64,000 nt of DNA from Sporosarcina sp. (GTDB lineage: Bacteria > Bacillota > Bacilli > Bacillales_A > Planococcaceae), in the NCBI GenBank assembly GCA_026169375.1, contig JAPFCR010000008.1:1-64000 (forward strand), written 5' to 3'. The stretch's first letter is position 1; the number at the start of each line of letters is the position of its first letter. Made by a program: the position numbers and the translations under genes. Shown here piece after piece: positions 28,978 to 38,370 of this stretch. Under the pieces are notes generated by a model. That model ran no database searches, was not told the DNA's origin, and saw only the letters and a program-made list of their open reading frames with translations.

Positions 28978-30603
28978 TCATTTTCCGAGCGTAAAAGACT
29001 TCCGCAAGCCATCACGAATATTCTTGAACAATTAGGTCCGCAACTAGGAATTACTCAAATCGATTTCTTCGTAAAATTGGAATGGCAGAATATAGACGAG
29101 CCTATGGATCAGAATCGACTTGTATTAAATAGAGTTCACGAAATATTAAATGAAGGTATTAGTAAAGTAAAAGACATTGTTATTTTGACGATGTTTGAAA
29201 GTACGGGACTTGAAGTTTTAGAATATTTAAAAATGCATTCACCGTATAGGGTTTCTCATGTGTATGATTTATCTCGTCGGTGAAAGAAATGTATTGATCA
29301 CGTTCTATTCGAGCAGAGTGACAGGGAGAAAAAACAACGTACGCGATATTATTAAAAATTTAATCATTTACAATGAATCTAGGCTGACAGAGTTGCAGAA
29401 AAATTTCGGAGAGTTATTTGAAAATGAAGAAGCAGTCTTAGATACGATATTAATGAATAGAATTCAAATTCAAGATTGGGGAAAACGCCCACTTGGGAAA
29501 CTGACGCATGATATTTATAAGGAGTTTATGGAGCGGAAGGATTGATTGTGTTTCTGGTAGTGAAGGTCTCTTTTTACAATGGGGCGAAGAGGGTGTACAG
29601 GCATTGCTTTTCGTTCTATTGTTTCATTCAACCAAGGCGCTACAAGATATAGGAAGTAAATGATTTGAAACTGGTCTTAAAGTAAAAATCTGTTTTGTCC
29701 ATCGAGTTGGAAGAGGAGCTTGAATTTTTTGTGAAGGAATTTATTAAGAAAAATCATTTAACTTACATTATATTTAGTATGCTACATACACTATTAACGA
29801 CGATGGATTAGGCCTTTTAGAAACTAACGGACTAAAAGGAGAGAGTTGCGCATGAATTTTAAGCTTGAAATAGTTTTAAGTAGAAAAGATTTCATTTTCT
29901 TATTGTTGGCTATCCTGTATTTTTGCTGATGATTTTTAGTTTAATTATCTCATTGAAAGTTTGAATGATTACTTTATATAAATCCTCGTCTCAATAAATT
30001 TGACTAATAGGCCCCGTATTCCCGCAAAGTAATAAGGGAATACGACGGCGGAGAGTAAAAACTAAAAAACGATGTGAGATCGCGTTATCCCGAATATGAG
30101 TAGAGAAAGTCATGCTACCGTACATAAAGCACTCCATGCCTAAAACGCTCCGTTATAGAAGAAGGGTGGATAAATCTACAGTTTCAACTTTAGACATGAA
30201 ATATAAATGAATGTTTTTACCCATTGGTCTGCTCGCTAAAAACAAGGCTTTTGCTTTGTTATAAGCAGACAGCACATCCCCTACTGACTTCGTCAAACTC
30301 CCCAAACTCTTTGTAAAGCATAAAAATATCTTCAAATAACGTTTCATTAAATTTTAAGTGTCTGTTACTTTTAATGTAACAACTTATAAAATCAAATATC
30401 AATGCCTTATCCAATTTATTTTAACGTTTATAAAAACTTGATTGCCTGTCATTGTAATAATCGTATGGTGCAAAGGTATGTGTGAAATATTACTCGAGAT
30501 AAAAAATCATCAGATCCACCTTAATTTCTGGTAAAAAAAGAGAAGGTACTCTATCTTTAATGTAAGCTACCAGGCTAATACATTGCGGAAAGAGGCCTTC
30601 TCA

Positions 30604-30689
30604 TGAAATTTATTTTACCAGAAATCGTTCATTTATTAAAGGAAACCGATAATTTAATTGATTTTGAAGAACACCTTAAAATTTTGATT
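30604..30689 (+). pseudogene. N-terminal fragment of an ISLre2/UPF0236-like transposase, truncated at a family B repeat
   Basis: SD-like AAAGAGG then MKFILPEIVHLLKETDNLIDFEEHLKILI, followed immediately by AAAGTTTGAGTGCCTGTCACTTTTAT. Confidence 0.5.
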
Positions 30690-30715
30690 AAAGTTTGAGT
30701 GCCTGTCACTTTTAT
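30690..30715 (+). repeat. Repeat family B copy
   Basis: AAAGTTTGAGTGCCTGTCACTTTTAT. Confidence 0.8.
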
Positions 30716-30750
30716 CCGATTTAGCTCACCTCTCCTTACCTTCTGTTTTA

Positions 30751-31050
30751 TCATGGTGTTAATGATTCATACAACACTTTATAACATCGATCGATTTCTC
30801 TGCGTAGTGTTTCTGAAGTTTTCTCATATAATACGGTATCGATTTTAAGAAGCGTGTGTAATTCACTTTCAATTTGCTCTGTTAGTAATAGCCATTTCAT
30901 ATCGGAAAGTTTAGGTGCTTTAATCGCTAAGTCAATATCCGAGACATCGGTATAATCGTCGTATGCTCGAGAGCCGAACAAAAGAATGGCCTCCACTTCT
31001 GGATATTGAATTGCGATTTCACGCAGTTGCTTGACTAACTGATTATTCAT
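30751..31050 (-). CDS. MNT-type minimal nucleotidyltransferase (antitoxin-like)
   Basis: ILLFGSRAYDDYTDVSDIDLAI (GSxAxGxxxxxSDxDL-like); overlaps the upstream HEPN-type gene. Confidence 0.85.
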   Translation of the reverse strand: MNNQLVKQLREIAIQYPEVEAILLFGSRAYDDYTDVSDIDLAIKAPKLSDMKWLLLTEQIESELHTLLKIDTVLYEKTSETLRREIDRCYKVLYESLTP

Positions 31051-31462
31051 CGTGATCAGACCTTGTCATATATTGACTTTCTAATTTTTCAAAAGTATTC
31101 TTCATTTCAGGGAAGTATTCACTAATGTTTTTTACGATTTTACGCGCCATGGCTTCGCTATAGACATGTGAAGTTGAATTTCGATCTTTCAGCATTTGTA
31201 GCCAAGCCTGTTCATTTGAAAGCCAACCTACTTGATAGGCCTCTTTCAACGTTTGACGCGGCGTTCTAGCGTCAATACCTTCTCTAGCTAACAGTCTTTT
31301 GAGCATTTTCCAATAAAGTTCAATCGTAAATTCAAAACGTTGAATCGTTCCATCGACGATCAGGCTATTTTCCAAATCTTCTTTAAGTGCTTCTTCCAAA
31401 CGTGTTAACGCTCTTTTAAGGTTTTCAAAACTTTGGATTAGCTTGCGGTTCATCTCTTCCAT
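31043..31462 (-). CDS. HEPN/HI0074-type nucleotidyltransferase substrate-binding protein (toxin-like)
   Basis: IQRFEFTIELYWKMLKRLLAREGIDARTPRQTLKEAYQVGWL...DRNSTSHVYSEAMARKI. Confidence 0.85.
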   Translation of the reverse strand: MEEMNRKLIQSFENLKRALTRLEEALKEDLENSLIVDGTIQRFEFTIELYWKMLKRLLAREGIDARTPRQTLKEAYQVGWLSNEQAWLQMLKDRNSTSHVYSEAMARKIVKNISEYFPEMKNTFEKLESQYMTRSDHDE

Positions 31463-31531
31463 TCATCCTTCACCTCTCTTGGTGATTTTAGTAATTTTAT
31501 TATACCATTCCAACTTATGTATTGTATATAT

Positions 31532-31617
31532 AGTGACAGGTACTCAAACAAACACCTTTATTGCAATAAACGTCAAATTCATGAATTTCATGAAAGTTTG
31601 AGTGCCTGTCACTTTTA
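31532..31617. repeat. Repeat family B as an inverted pair
   Basis: AGTGACAGGTACTCAAAC...GTTTGAGTGCCTGTCACT. Confidence 0.75.
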
Positions 31618-31666
31618 CTGCAACCACTGTATACTATAGTTAACAATCGATACGGAGGTAACTAAA

Positions 31667-31858
31667 ATGACAAAATACAAACATTTCAAAGGCGCTATTT
31701 ACGAAAAACTACACACAGCAACGCATTCAGAAACAGAAGAGCAACTCGTCATTTACAAAGATCCAACCGGAAGAGTGTTCGCACGTCCGTATGACATGTT
31801 TTTTGAAGAAGTTGAAGTAGACGGGGAAATGGTGCCTAGGTTTAGTAAATTGCCGTGA
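31667..31858 (+). CDS. DUF1653 domain-containing protein
   Basis: KYKHFKGAIYEKLHTATHSETEEQLVIYKDPTGRVFARPYDMFFEEV. Confidence 0.85.
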   Translation: MTKYKHFKGAIYEKLHTATHSETEEQLVIYKDPTGRVFARPYDMFFEEVEVDGEMVPRFSKLP

Positions 31859-32021
31859 TAGCATTAAGGGGCTAGCATGGATATAAGTAGATTAATTGAA
31901 AAAATGTAGTGATTCAGCCCACGTCCCTTGCGAGCACTGGGCTGAAGTATCTGTCACTCAATAGTTTTCTGAATAGTGTTGGATTTGTATGAGTGACAGG
32001 GGCGCGCAAGGGAAAAGGACT

Positions 32022-32243
32022 TTACTTCACCTCTCTAAAATACTCCGCCAATTGAACCACTCTCACATTTGCCGTATTCAATTCATGATAAATCCCACGG
32101 CTATCGGTGAAAGAAATATATTGATCGCGTTCGCTTTGCACCAAATTTATTGCCGCCTCTCGCGTTTCCACATGGATAAATCTCCGTATGTAATGTTCTT
32201 CATCAAAAAAATACGTGATTTTAAATTCTTTCATCATGTTCAC
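32022..32243 (-). CDS. Small hypothetical protein (73 aa)
   Basis: MNMMKEFKITYFFDEEHYIRRFIHVETREAAINLVQSERDQYISFTD; frameshifted paralog at 37041-37243. Confidence 0.5.
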   Translation of the reverse strand: MNMMKEFKITYFFDEEHYIRRFIHVETREAAINLVQSERDQYISFTDSRGIYHELNTANVRVVQLAEYFREVK

Positions 32244-32469
32244 CTCCTACAGGTAGTATTCCACTTTGAGGGCTTGCTAAAACAAAGAAGAGCAGAGTGA
32301 CAGAGAGAAAAAAGGTGAAACAAATACGGACTGATGAATTAGAGTAATTGCTTTTACAAGCTTCTGAAGATCCCAAAAAAGAACAATCAACAGTTTGAGG
32401 TTGAGTGTTCTTTTTTCACGCTAATATTTAATCAACTTTTCTTTTGTTGGTCAAGCGTCATTTTATTAT

Positions 32470-32648
32470 TTATATGGAGACGTTGTTTTTTCCGAAGCAT
32501 TGTTAGCGGACTTTATTGAAAAAACGAAAAGCGCTTCAACAGCAATTGATTTGGCTGTAGATTTTAAAGAGACAAATGAAGAGGCGATGAAAGTGTCTGT
32601 AACAGGGGAAAGATGTGTTTTTTGTTATACGACCTACTTAGGGTTGAA
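32470..32648 (+). pseudogene. Fragment resembling a sugar-phosphate nucleotidylyltransferase
   Basis: Frame reads YLYGDVVFSEALLADFIEKTKSASTAIDLAVDFKETNEEAMKVSVTGE with no intact gene around it. Confidence 0.35.
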
Positions 32649-32874
32649 AATTTTACTTTGAAGATTTAGATGCAATTTAAATCTGCATAAGTGTCAAGGA
32701 TGCTTCACTCCCTTTACTTTTTATGTCCTTAACGCTACAATAAAGAAGAATTTAAATTATTGGAATAATGTGGATGGAAAATAGCTATACAATTCAATTT
32801 TTCACTTACGTTGTTAAATTCAATGCCTAATCTCTTATCAATTAAGAGAGGAACTATTAATAGAATAAAAAATG

Positions 32875-32961
32875 CACTAGGGGAGCTATTTTAAATGGCT
32901 GAGAGAAATAATTTTGACCCTTTGTACTCGAGATGGATAATACCGGCGTGGGGAAGTGCAG
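32875..32961 (+). promoter_or_regulatory. TPP riboswitch (THI-box)
   Basis: ACTAGGGGAGCTATTTTAAATGGCTGAGAGAAATAATTTTGACCCTTTGTACTCGAGATGGATAATACCGGCGTGGGGAAGTG matches the THI element consensus (GGGGAGC, GCTGAGA, ACCCTTT, GATAATACC.GCGT.GGGAAG). Confidence 0.9.
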
Positions 32962-32979
32962 TCTACTAAGCGTCCGATT

Positions 32980-33018
32980 AGACTGCATCCCTATAAAAAG
33001 GGACGTGGTCTTTTTTTA
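32980..33018 (+). terminator. Riboswitch-controlled intrinsic terminator
   Basis: AGAC TGCA TCCC-TATAAAAA-GGGA CGTG GTCT TTTTTTT; competing antiterminator TGCAGTCTA (32957)/TAGACTGCA (32979). Confidence 0.75.
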
Positions 33019-33149
33019 TTCATTACAAAGAAGGAGGGGGACAAGCATAGGCCACTGTTGGTTTCACAATGAAGTTTCTGAAAGTTGATCATAATTTTAA
33101 GATTAGAAACGAGAGAGCAACTTATTATGTAAAATAGGAAGTGTTTAAG

Positions 33150-34001
33150 ATGCAGGAAGAATGGGGATTTTTAAGTACAGGTTATCAAAACGCTGCCATT
33201 AATATGGCATTGGATGAAATGCTGTTGTATTGGCATAAAAATGGAGACATTCCGCCTACTTTACGATTTTACGGTTGGACTTCACCAAGTTTATCGGTCG
33301 GGCGTTTTCAAAAAGTAGAACGTCAAATAGACTTTGAAGCGATTAGGCGCTATCAATGCGATTTTGTTCGCCGATTAACAGGTGGGAGTGCGGTTCTTCA
33401 TGATGATGAACTTACCTATAGCATTGTTGTAACAGAAGATCATCCAAACATCCCACATACAGTTCGTGAAGCTTATCATGTGTTGACAAAGGGAATTATG
33501 GAAGGATACCGAAATTTAGGTATCAAAGCCGAGTATGCTTATCCGACTAGAAGGATAACAAAGAAAGATCGATCTTCCGTTTGTTTTGAGCAAGTCACTT
33601 ATTATGAAATGGTGATTGATGGTAAAAAATTATCTGGGAATGCCCAAACTCGAAAAGATGGAGTTCTCCTGCAACATGGTTCCATTCCAATGAGCATTGA
33701 TGAACAGATGTTATTTGACCTTTTTCTTTTTCCATCGGCAAAGATAAAAGAAGAAAAACGTGCAGCTTTTTCGAATAAAGCAATTGCAATTAACGAAATT
33801 AAAAATAAAAAACATACATATGAAATGTTAGCAGATGCCTTTTATCGTGGATTTCAAACCGGTTTAAATGTTAAATTGGTTCCCATCACATTGACAGGCG
33901 CCCAGTGGGATAAGGTTCACCAATTAGCTAAAACCAAATATGCAATAAAAGAATTAGATTCTAAAATTTCACCCTTATCAACTATTGAAGGAAGTGTATA
34001 G
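33150..34001 (+). CDS. lipM: Octanoyltransferase LipM-like (lipoate protein ligase A family)
   Basis: NMALDEMLLYWHKNGDIPPTLRFYGWTSPSLSVGRFQ...RLTGGSAVLHDDELTYS...SSVCFEQVTYYEMVIDGKKLSGNAQTRKDGVLLQHGS. Confidence 0.85.
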   Translation: MQEEWGFLSTGYQNAAINMALDEMLLYWHKNGDIPPTLRFYGWTSPSLSVGRFQKVERQIDFEAIRRYQCDFVRRLTGGSAVLHDDELTYSIVVTEDHPNIPHTVREAYHVLTKGIMEGYRNLGIKAEYAYPTRRITKKDRSSVCFEQVTYYEMVIDGKKLSGNAQTRKDGVLLQHGSIPMSIDEQMLFDLFLFPSAKIKEEKRAAFSNKAIAINEIKNKKHTYEMLADAFYRGFQTGLNVKLVPITLTGAQWDKVHQLAKTKYAIKELDSKISPLSTIEGSV

Positions 34002-34004
34002 CTC

Positions 34005-34952
34005 ATGACGAAACAAGTAGAATATATGCGTAAACCGGAATGGCTGAAAATCAAATTAAATACCAATAAATCATATACTGGCTTAAAGAAGTTAATGAGA
34101 AATAAAAAACTAAATACAGTATGTGAAGAAGCGCGTTGTCCAAATATTCATGAATGCTGGAGTGAACGTAAAACAGCTACATTTATGATACTTGGCGATA
34201 CATGTACGCGCGGGTGTCGTTTTTGTGCGGTGAAAACAGGGTTGCCAAATGAATTGGATTGGGGAGAGCCTGAACGTGTCGCTGATTCCGTACAGATTAT
34301 GGGGTTAAAACATGTGGTCGTCACTGCTGTTGCACGAGACGATTTAAAAGACGGGGGAGCTGCTGTCTTTGCTGAAACGGTTCGTGCAATTCGTCGAAAA
34401 AATCCAACCTGTACAGTTGAGATTTTGCCTTCTGATATGAAAGGGGATTATGAAAGTTTAACGACGTTAATGGCAAGTGAGCCAGACATTTTTAACCACA
34501 ATATCGAAACAGTGAGACGTCTGACGAAAAGAGTGCGTGCGCGTGCGATGTATGACCGATCGCTCACTTTACTCCAACGCGTGAAAGAAATATCTCCAAA
34601 TACCCCAACAAAATCGAGTATTATGGTAGGACTTGGAGAAGAGAAAGAGGAAATCATTCAAGCGATGGATGATTTGTTGGCGCATGATGTAAATATTATG
34701 ACGATTGGTCAATATTTGCAACCAACTAAAACTCACTTAAAAGTGGAACGTTATTACCATCCGGATGAATTTGCAGAGTTAAAAGCAATTGCACTCGCTA
34801 AAGGGTTTACACATTGTGAATCAGGTCCGCTTGTCAGGTCTTCTTACCATGCGGATGAACAAGTAAGTCAAGCAACACAACGCCGCATTCATTATATGAA
34901 AGGGTACGAAGAACAGGAAAATAAAGAAGTCGATTTTACATTTGATTCCTAA
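34005..34952 (+). CDS. lipA: Lipoyl synthase LipA
   Basis: [13 protein letters not shown] and CTRGCRFC cluster motifs; [10 protein letters not shown]. Confidence 0.95.
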   Translation: MTKQVEYMRKPEWLKIKLNTNKSYTGLKKLMRNKKLNTVCEEARCPNIHECWSERKTATFMILGDTCTRGCRFCAVKTGLPNELDWGEPERVADSVQIMGLKHVVVTAVARDDLKDGGAAVFAETVRAIRRKNPTCTVEILPSDMKGDYESLTTLMASEPDIFNHNIETVRRLTKRVRARAMYDRSLTLLQRVKEISPNTPTKSSIMVGLGEEKEEIIQAMDDLLAHDVNIMTIGQYLQPTKTHLKVERYYHPDEFAELKAIALAKGFTHCESGPLVRSSYHADEQVSQATQRRIHYMKGYEEQENKEVDFTFDS

Positions 34953-35412
34953 AAGGACTGCGAAAAAGAGATGTCTTTATAAGATATCTCTTTTCTGCCA
35001 TCTGAACAATGCAGGAAAAAGGGGCGATTCGAATGAATTTCAATTATACTAGGTTATTATCATTCTGATGATTTATCTCTTCATTTGGCAGAGGAAGTTG
35101 TACATCTTAAAATTGGTAATTATCCATTTGATCAAATGATTGAATATACACTTGGCCAATCGGAACGTTCAAAGTTTGGAGAGTCTCTTTTGACGAAAGA
35201 ATCTATATAATATTTTACCAGCTGGTGAAATGTATAGAGAGCCGGTAGTCTTTGCAGTAGGACAAGATGGACTCTACTAATTACTTGGAAATCCAGATGG
35301 GGAATGTGGTCAAGAAGATCACATTTTTTTGCAGTATGGTGACTACGAAAAGTTATTTAGCTTCCGCGCCCTTGAGTATTAGGGGAGATGCGAGGGGTAT
35401 AATCTAAACTAT

Positions 35413-35450
35413 AAAAACCGCAACGTTTGTTATCAACGTTACGGTTTTTT
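35413..35450. terminator. Bidirectional terminator
   Basis: AAAAACCGCAACGTT...AACGTTACGGTTTTTT. Confidence 0.7.
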
Positions 35451-35970
35451 ATGGTTCGATAACTTTTGCTTTATATTCGTCGCCACTCATTATATAGTGG
35501 TCGATGAATTCAAAAGCAGCTTTTAATGTGCGAACATTATAATTTTCTTTTCGATATTTTCTTTCAGCTGGTACGTGATGGTGTGGTTCTGTCTCTACTT
35601 CGAATTGAACAGGCGTGTTGGGCGCATCATGTGGTTCGTTTTCCCAGGCGGAAATATGAGAAAGTGCAATTCCTTCTTTGGGAATGATTCGTTTCCAATG
35701 ATAATGATACTCCCTAACATATCCGTTATCGTCGTATTTCTCAACGGCATGTAAACCTGTAATTCCATGTATAGGATGTTCCTTTAATGGAAATAAAACA
35801 TCTAGTTTTCTAGCGGTCAATTTGAATGATGCATAAATAGAGTTTTTCTCTTTTAAATTTTGATAGGATGCTAAGAGGTGTTCAAAATTTTCTAGAATAT
35901 CTTCAATATCAGCTGGATGAAGAATTGAATTTTGCACGGGAGGTTGTTTAGACAAATCACAAACCTCCAA
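35449..35970 (-). CDS. TumE-like (DUF6516) putative toxin
   Basis: YVREYHYHWKRIIPKEGIALSHISAWENEPH...NTPVQFEVETEPHHHVPAERK; overlaps an HTH gene. Confidence 0.6.
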   Translation of the reverse strand: MEVCDLSKQPPVQNSILHPADIEDILENFEHLLASYQNLKEKNSIYASFKLTARKLDVLFPLKEHPIHGITGLHAVEKYDDNGYVREYHYHWKRIIPKEGIALSHISAWENEPHDAPNTPVQFEVETEPHHHVPAERKYRKENYNVRTLKAAFEFIDHYIMSGDEYKAKVIEP

Positions 35971-36727
35971 TCAATTCTTTTAATAAATCATCGGATTCTT
36001 CTTCTAAGTCTTGCCAATTACGTAAAATCGAAGGATCATCTAAAGCATCAAGATGACTAGCTGTAAGATTTTCGATTGCTTCACAACTTGTTTTTGCTTT
36101 ATATTCTTTTTGCAATTCCACAATCTCATCCCGTATTTCTTTTAAGCGATCTTCTGGTGTCTGATTTCGAATTTTTTGTTCTTGAGCTAACATTTGAATA
36201 CGAATCGCATATACTGGATCTCGCCATAGTTCAATTGCATGCTTTGGAATTTTATGGTGTGAAGTGGTATCGATTGTTTCTATTCCTTGTTTCATATATT
36301 TATTTAAAGTGACATGAGAAACACCTAAAGATTCGGCAGCTTCTTTCGGTGTGATCAGGTATTCTTCTTGATATTCAAAGTAAATGCCATCTCCACCCAT
36401 GTGGTAATGCCATTGCTCTAAATCTACTTTTATTTTTCCGAAATTTAAATCGGTCATCGGGAAATCTACTTGTTTGAGAAAAGCTAACATTTTTAATATA
36501 TGCTTTTTATTTTTAGCTGAAAGAAGGTAAGTTTCGTTAAACTTAAACTCGTTGGATTCGAAGGTAATCCCCTTGAGACGATTTCTTGAAGTACTTAACA
36601 TAAAATGAATGATTCGATCAAATACGTACTGTGTCTCTTTTGCAATTTTTAGAACATCATTGGCACCGTATGCTTTTTGAATATCATCATGTGTATTTTC
36701 AAGTATCGCTAAACTCATTTTGCTCAC
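35957..36727 (-). CDS. Helix-turn-helix (excisionase-like) protein, putative TumA-type antitoxin
   Basis: YLITPKEAAESLGVSHVTLNKYMKQGIETIDTTSHHKIPKHAIELW. Confidence 0.6.
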   Translation of the reverse strand: MSKMSLAILENTHDDIQKAYGANDVLKIAKETQYVFDRIIHFMLSTSRNRLKGITFESNEFKFNETYLLSAKNKKHILKMLAFLKQVDFPMTDLNFGKIKVDLEQWHYHMGGDGIYFEYQEEYLITPKEAAESLGVSHVTLNKYMKQGIETIDTTSHHKIPKHAIELWRDPVYAIRIQMLAQEQKIRNQTPEDRLKEIRDEIVELQKEYKAKTSCEAIENLTASHLDALDDPSILRNWQDLEEESDDLLKELIGGL

Positions 36728-37040
36728 CTCTTTTTACCTCCTATTTTATCATCTTGTTATGGAATTATCAATATCCGTAACTTAGGATATGAGTAATTCA
36801 TTAATAGTGTACGTAGTTTTTTGATATCTATACATTGAAAAGATAGGTAGCATACTATTTGATGAGATAACAGGTTCAAGTACTAGAGAGTAAAGTGATT
36901 CAGAACAATCTCCTAAAAGATATTGTCAATGTCTTTGACCATCCTATTACAAATGCTAAGATGAAAATGTACACATTTGACTCTTTTTCAAGTGATTATT
37001 CAATCATCAGTTTCAGCAATTAATTATTTCAATCCGCCGC

Positions 37041-37243
37041 TCTAAAATACTCTGCCACCTGCACTACTCTCACATTGCTCGTATTCAATTCATAATAAAT
37101 CCTACGACTATCCGTGAAAGAAATATATTGATCGCGTTCGCTTTGAATCAAATTTACAGCCGCCTCTCGCGTTTCCACATGGATAAATCTTCTTATGTAA
37201 TGTTCTTCATCAAAAAATAAGTGATTTTAAATTCCTTCATCTT
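37041..37243 (-). pseudogene. Frameshifted second copy of the 32022-32243 gene
   Basis: Strong nucleotide similarity; TTCATCAAAAAATAAGTGAT here versus TTCATCAAAAAAATACGTGAT in the intact copy. Confidence 0.7.
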
Positions 37244-37458
37244 GCTCAACTCCTTATGGAAAGAGCATTCCACATGAGGAAATGTTCGATTTATTGGGAG
37301 TCAAGAGTCAAGTATATGAGGTAGCGAAAAGTAGAGTAAGTGAACTAAAAGAGAATTGGGCGGACAGGAGGAATTGATTTCTCGAAAAAGAAAACGCGTA
37401 CATATTGATTGCCTCAGCCCACAAAAAAGGTGCCCCAATCAAAGGACACCTCAAAATC

Positions 37459-38268
37459 TTACAAAATACTCAACACACCTTGATTCCGCTGATTCACTTG
37501 TGAAATAAGCAGTTGGTCACCGTATTGACGAATGTCTAGGCTAATGAAGTTCATCATTTCTTCCGCTAAATCTACATCTTCTAGTAAAGAAAGTGATTCG
37601 GATAAGTTGTTTTCAAAAGTGAGTGCGTTGCGTAGGTGGAATTCGAGTGCTTCGATATGTGAACCTACTGTTGTTAAATGCATGGACGTTTGGTTAATGG
37701 CATCGTCGAGTTTTGTTAACGCTTCGTTTGCGTCTTCGTTCGACATAACCGATAAGTCGTCAATTTGAAGCGCTTCTGTACCTGTATCGATTAACTGGAT
37801 GGTTAGTTTCTGGCCAGGATTGGCACCGACCATTAAGTTTAATGATGTATTTTCACCTAAAATTTTTCGTGTGTTAAATTCTAGTTTTGACGCAGTATCA
37901 TCGATGGCTTCGAGAATTTGATCGATTTCTTGTTGGATGTTCGCGCGGTCTTCTGTCGTCATGGTATCGTTTGCGCTTTCGACTGCGAGTTCACGGGCTC
38001 TTTGCATGAGTTCGTTGACATTATTAAGACCTTCGTTTGCTGATTCTAATAAAGAAAGCCCATCTTGCATATTACTTTGTGCACGTGAAATCCCGCGAAT
38101 TTGTGCGCGCATCGTTTCAGAAATGGAAAGACCTGAAGCGTTATCACTACTCGTTGCAATTTTTTTACCTGTTGATAAATGCTGTAAGCTTTTTTGTATT
38201 TGGTTACTATTTTTCTGGTAACGGTTTACCGAAAAAGTAATTTGATCTTGGTTTTGAACTTTCATCAT
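37459..38268 (-). CDS. Divergent accessory flagellin
   Basis: SLQHLSTGKKIATSSDNASGLSISETMRAQIRGISRAQSNMQDGLSLLESANEGL; C-term ...NQRNQGVLSIL*. Confidence 0.9.
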   Translation of the reverse strand: MMKVQNQDQITFSVNRYQKNSNQIQKSLQHLSTGKKIATSSDNASGLSISETMRAQIRGISRAQSNMQDGLSLLESANEGLNNVNELMQRARELAVESANDTMTTEDRANIQQEIDQILEAIDDTASKLEFNTRKILGENTSLNLMVGANPGQKLTIQLIDTGTEALQIDDLSVMSNEDANEALTKLDDAINQTSMHLTTVGSHIEALEFHLRNALTFENNLSESLSLLEDVDLAEEMMNFISLDIRQYGDQLLISQVNQRNQGVLSIL

Positions 38269-38324
38269 TTCACCTCGTTACTTATGTAATTTTAGTTGTC
38301 TTATTTTATATCGACCAAAGTTCC

Positions 38325-38351
38325 TAAAGATGAAGAAAAAATAACCGATAT
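38325..38351 (+). promoter_or_regulatory. Sigma-D promoter for FliS-like gene
   Basis: TAAA-N15-ACCGATAT. Confidence 0.75.
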
Positions 38352-38370
38352 AAGAAAAAAGTAGTATGAG

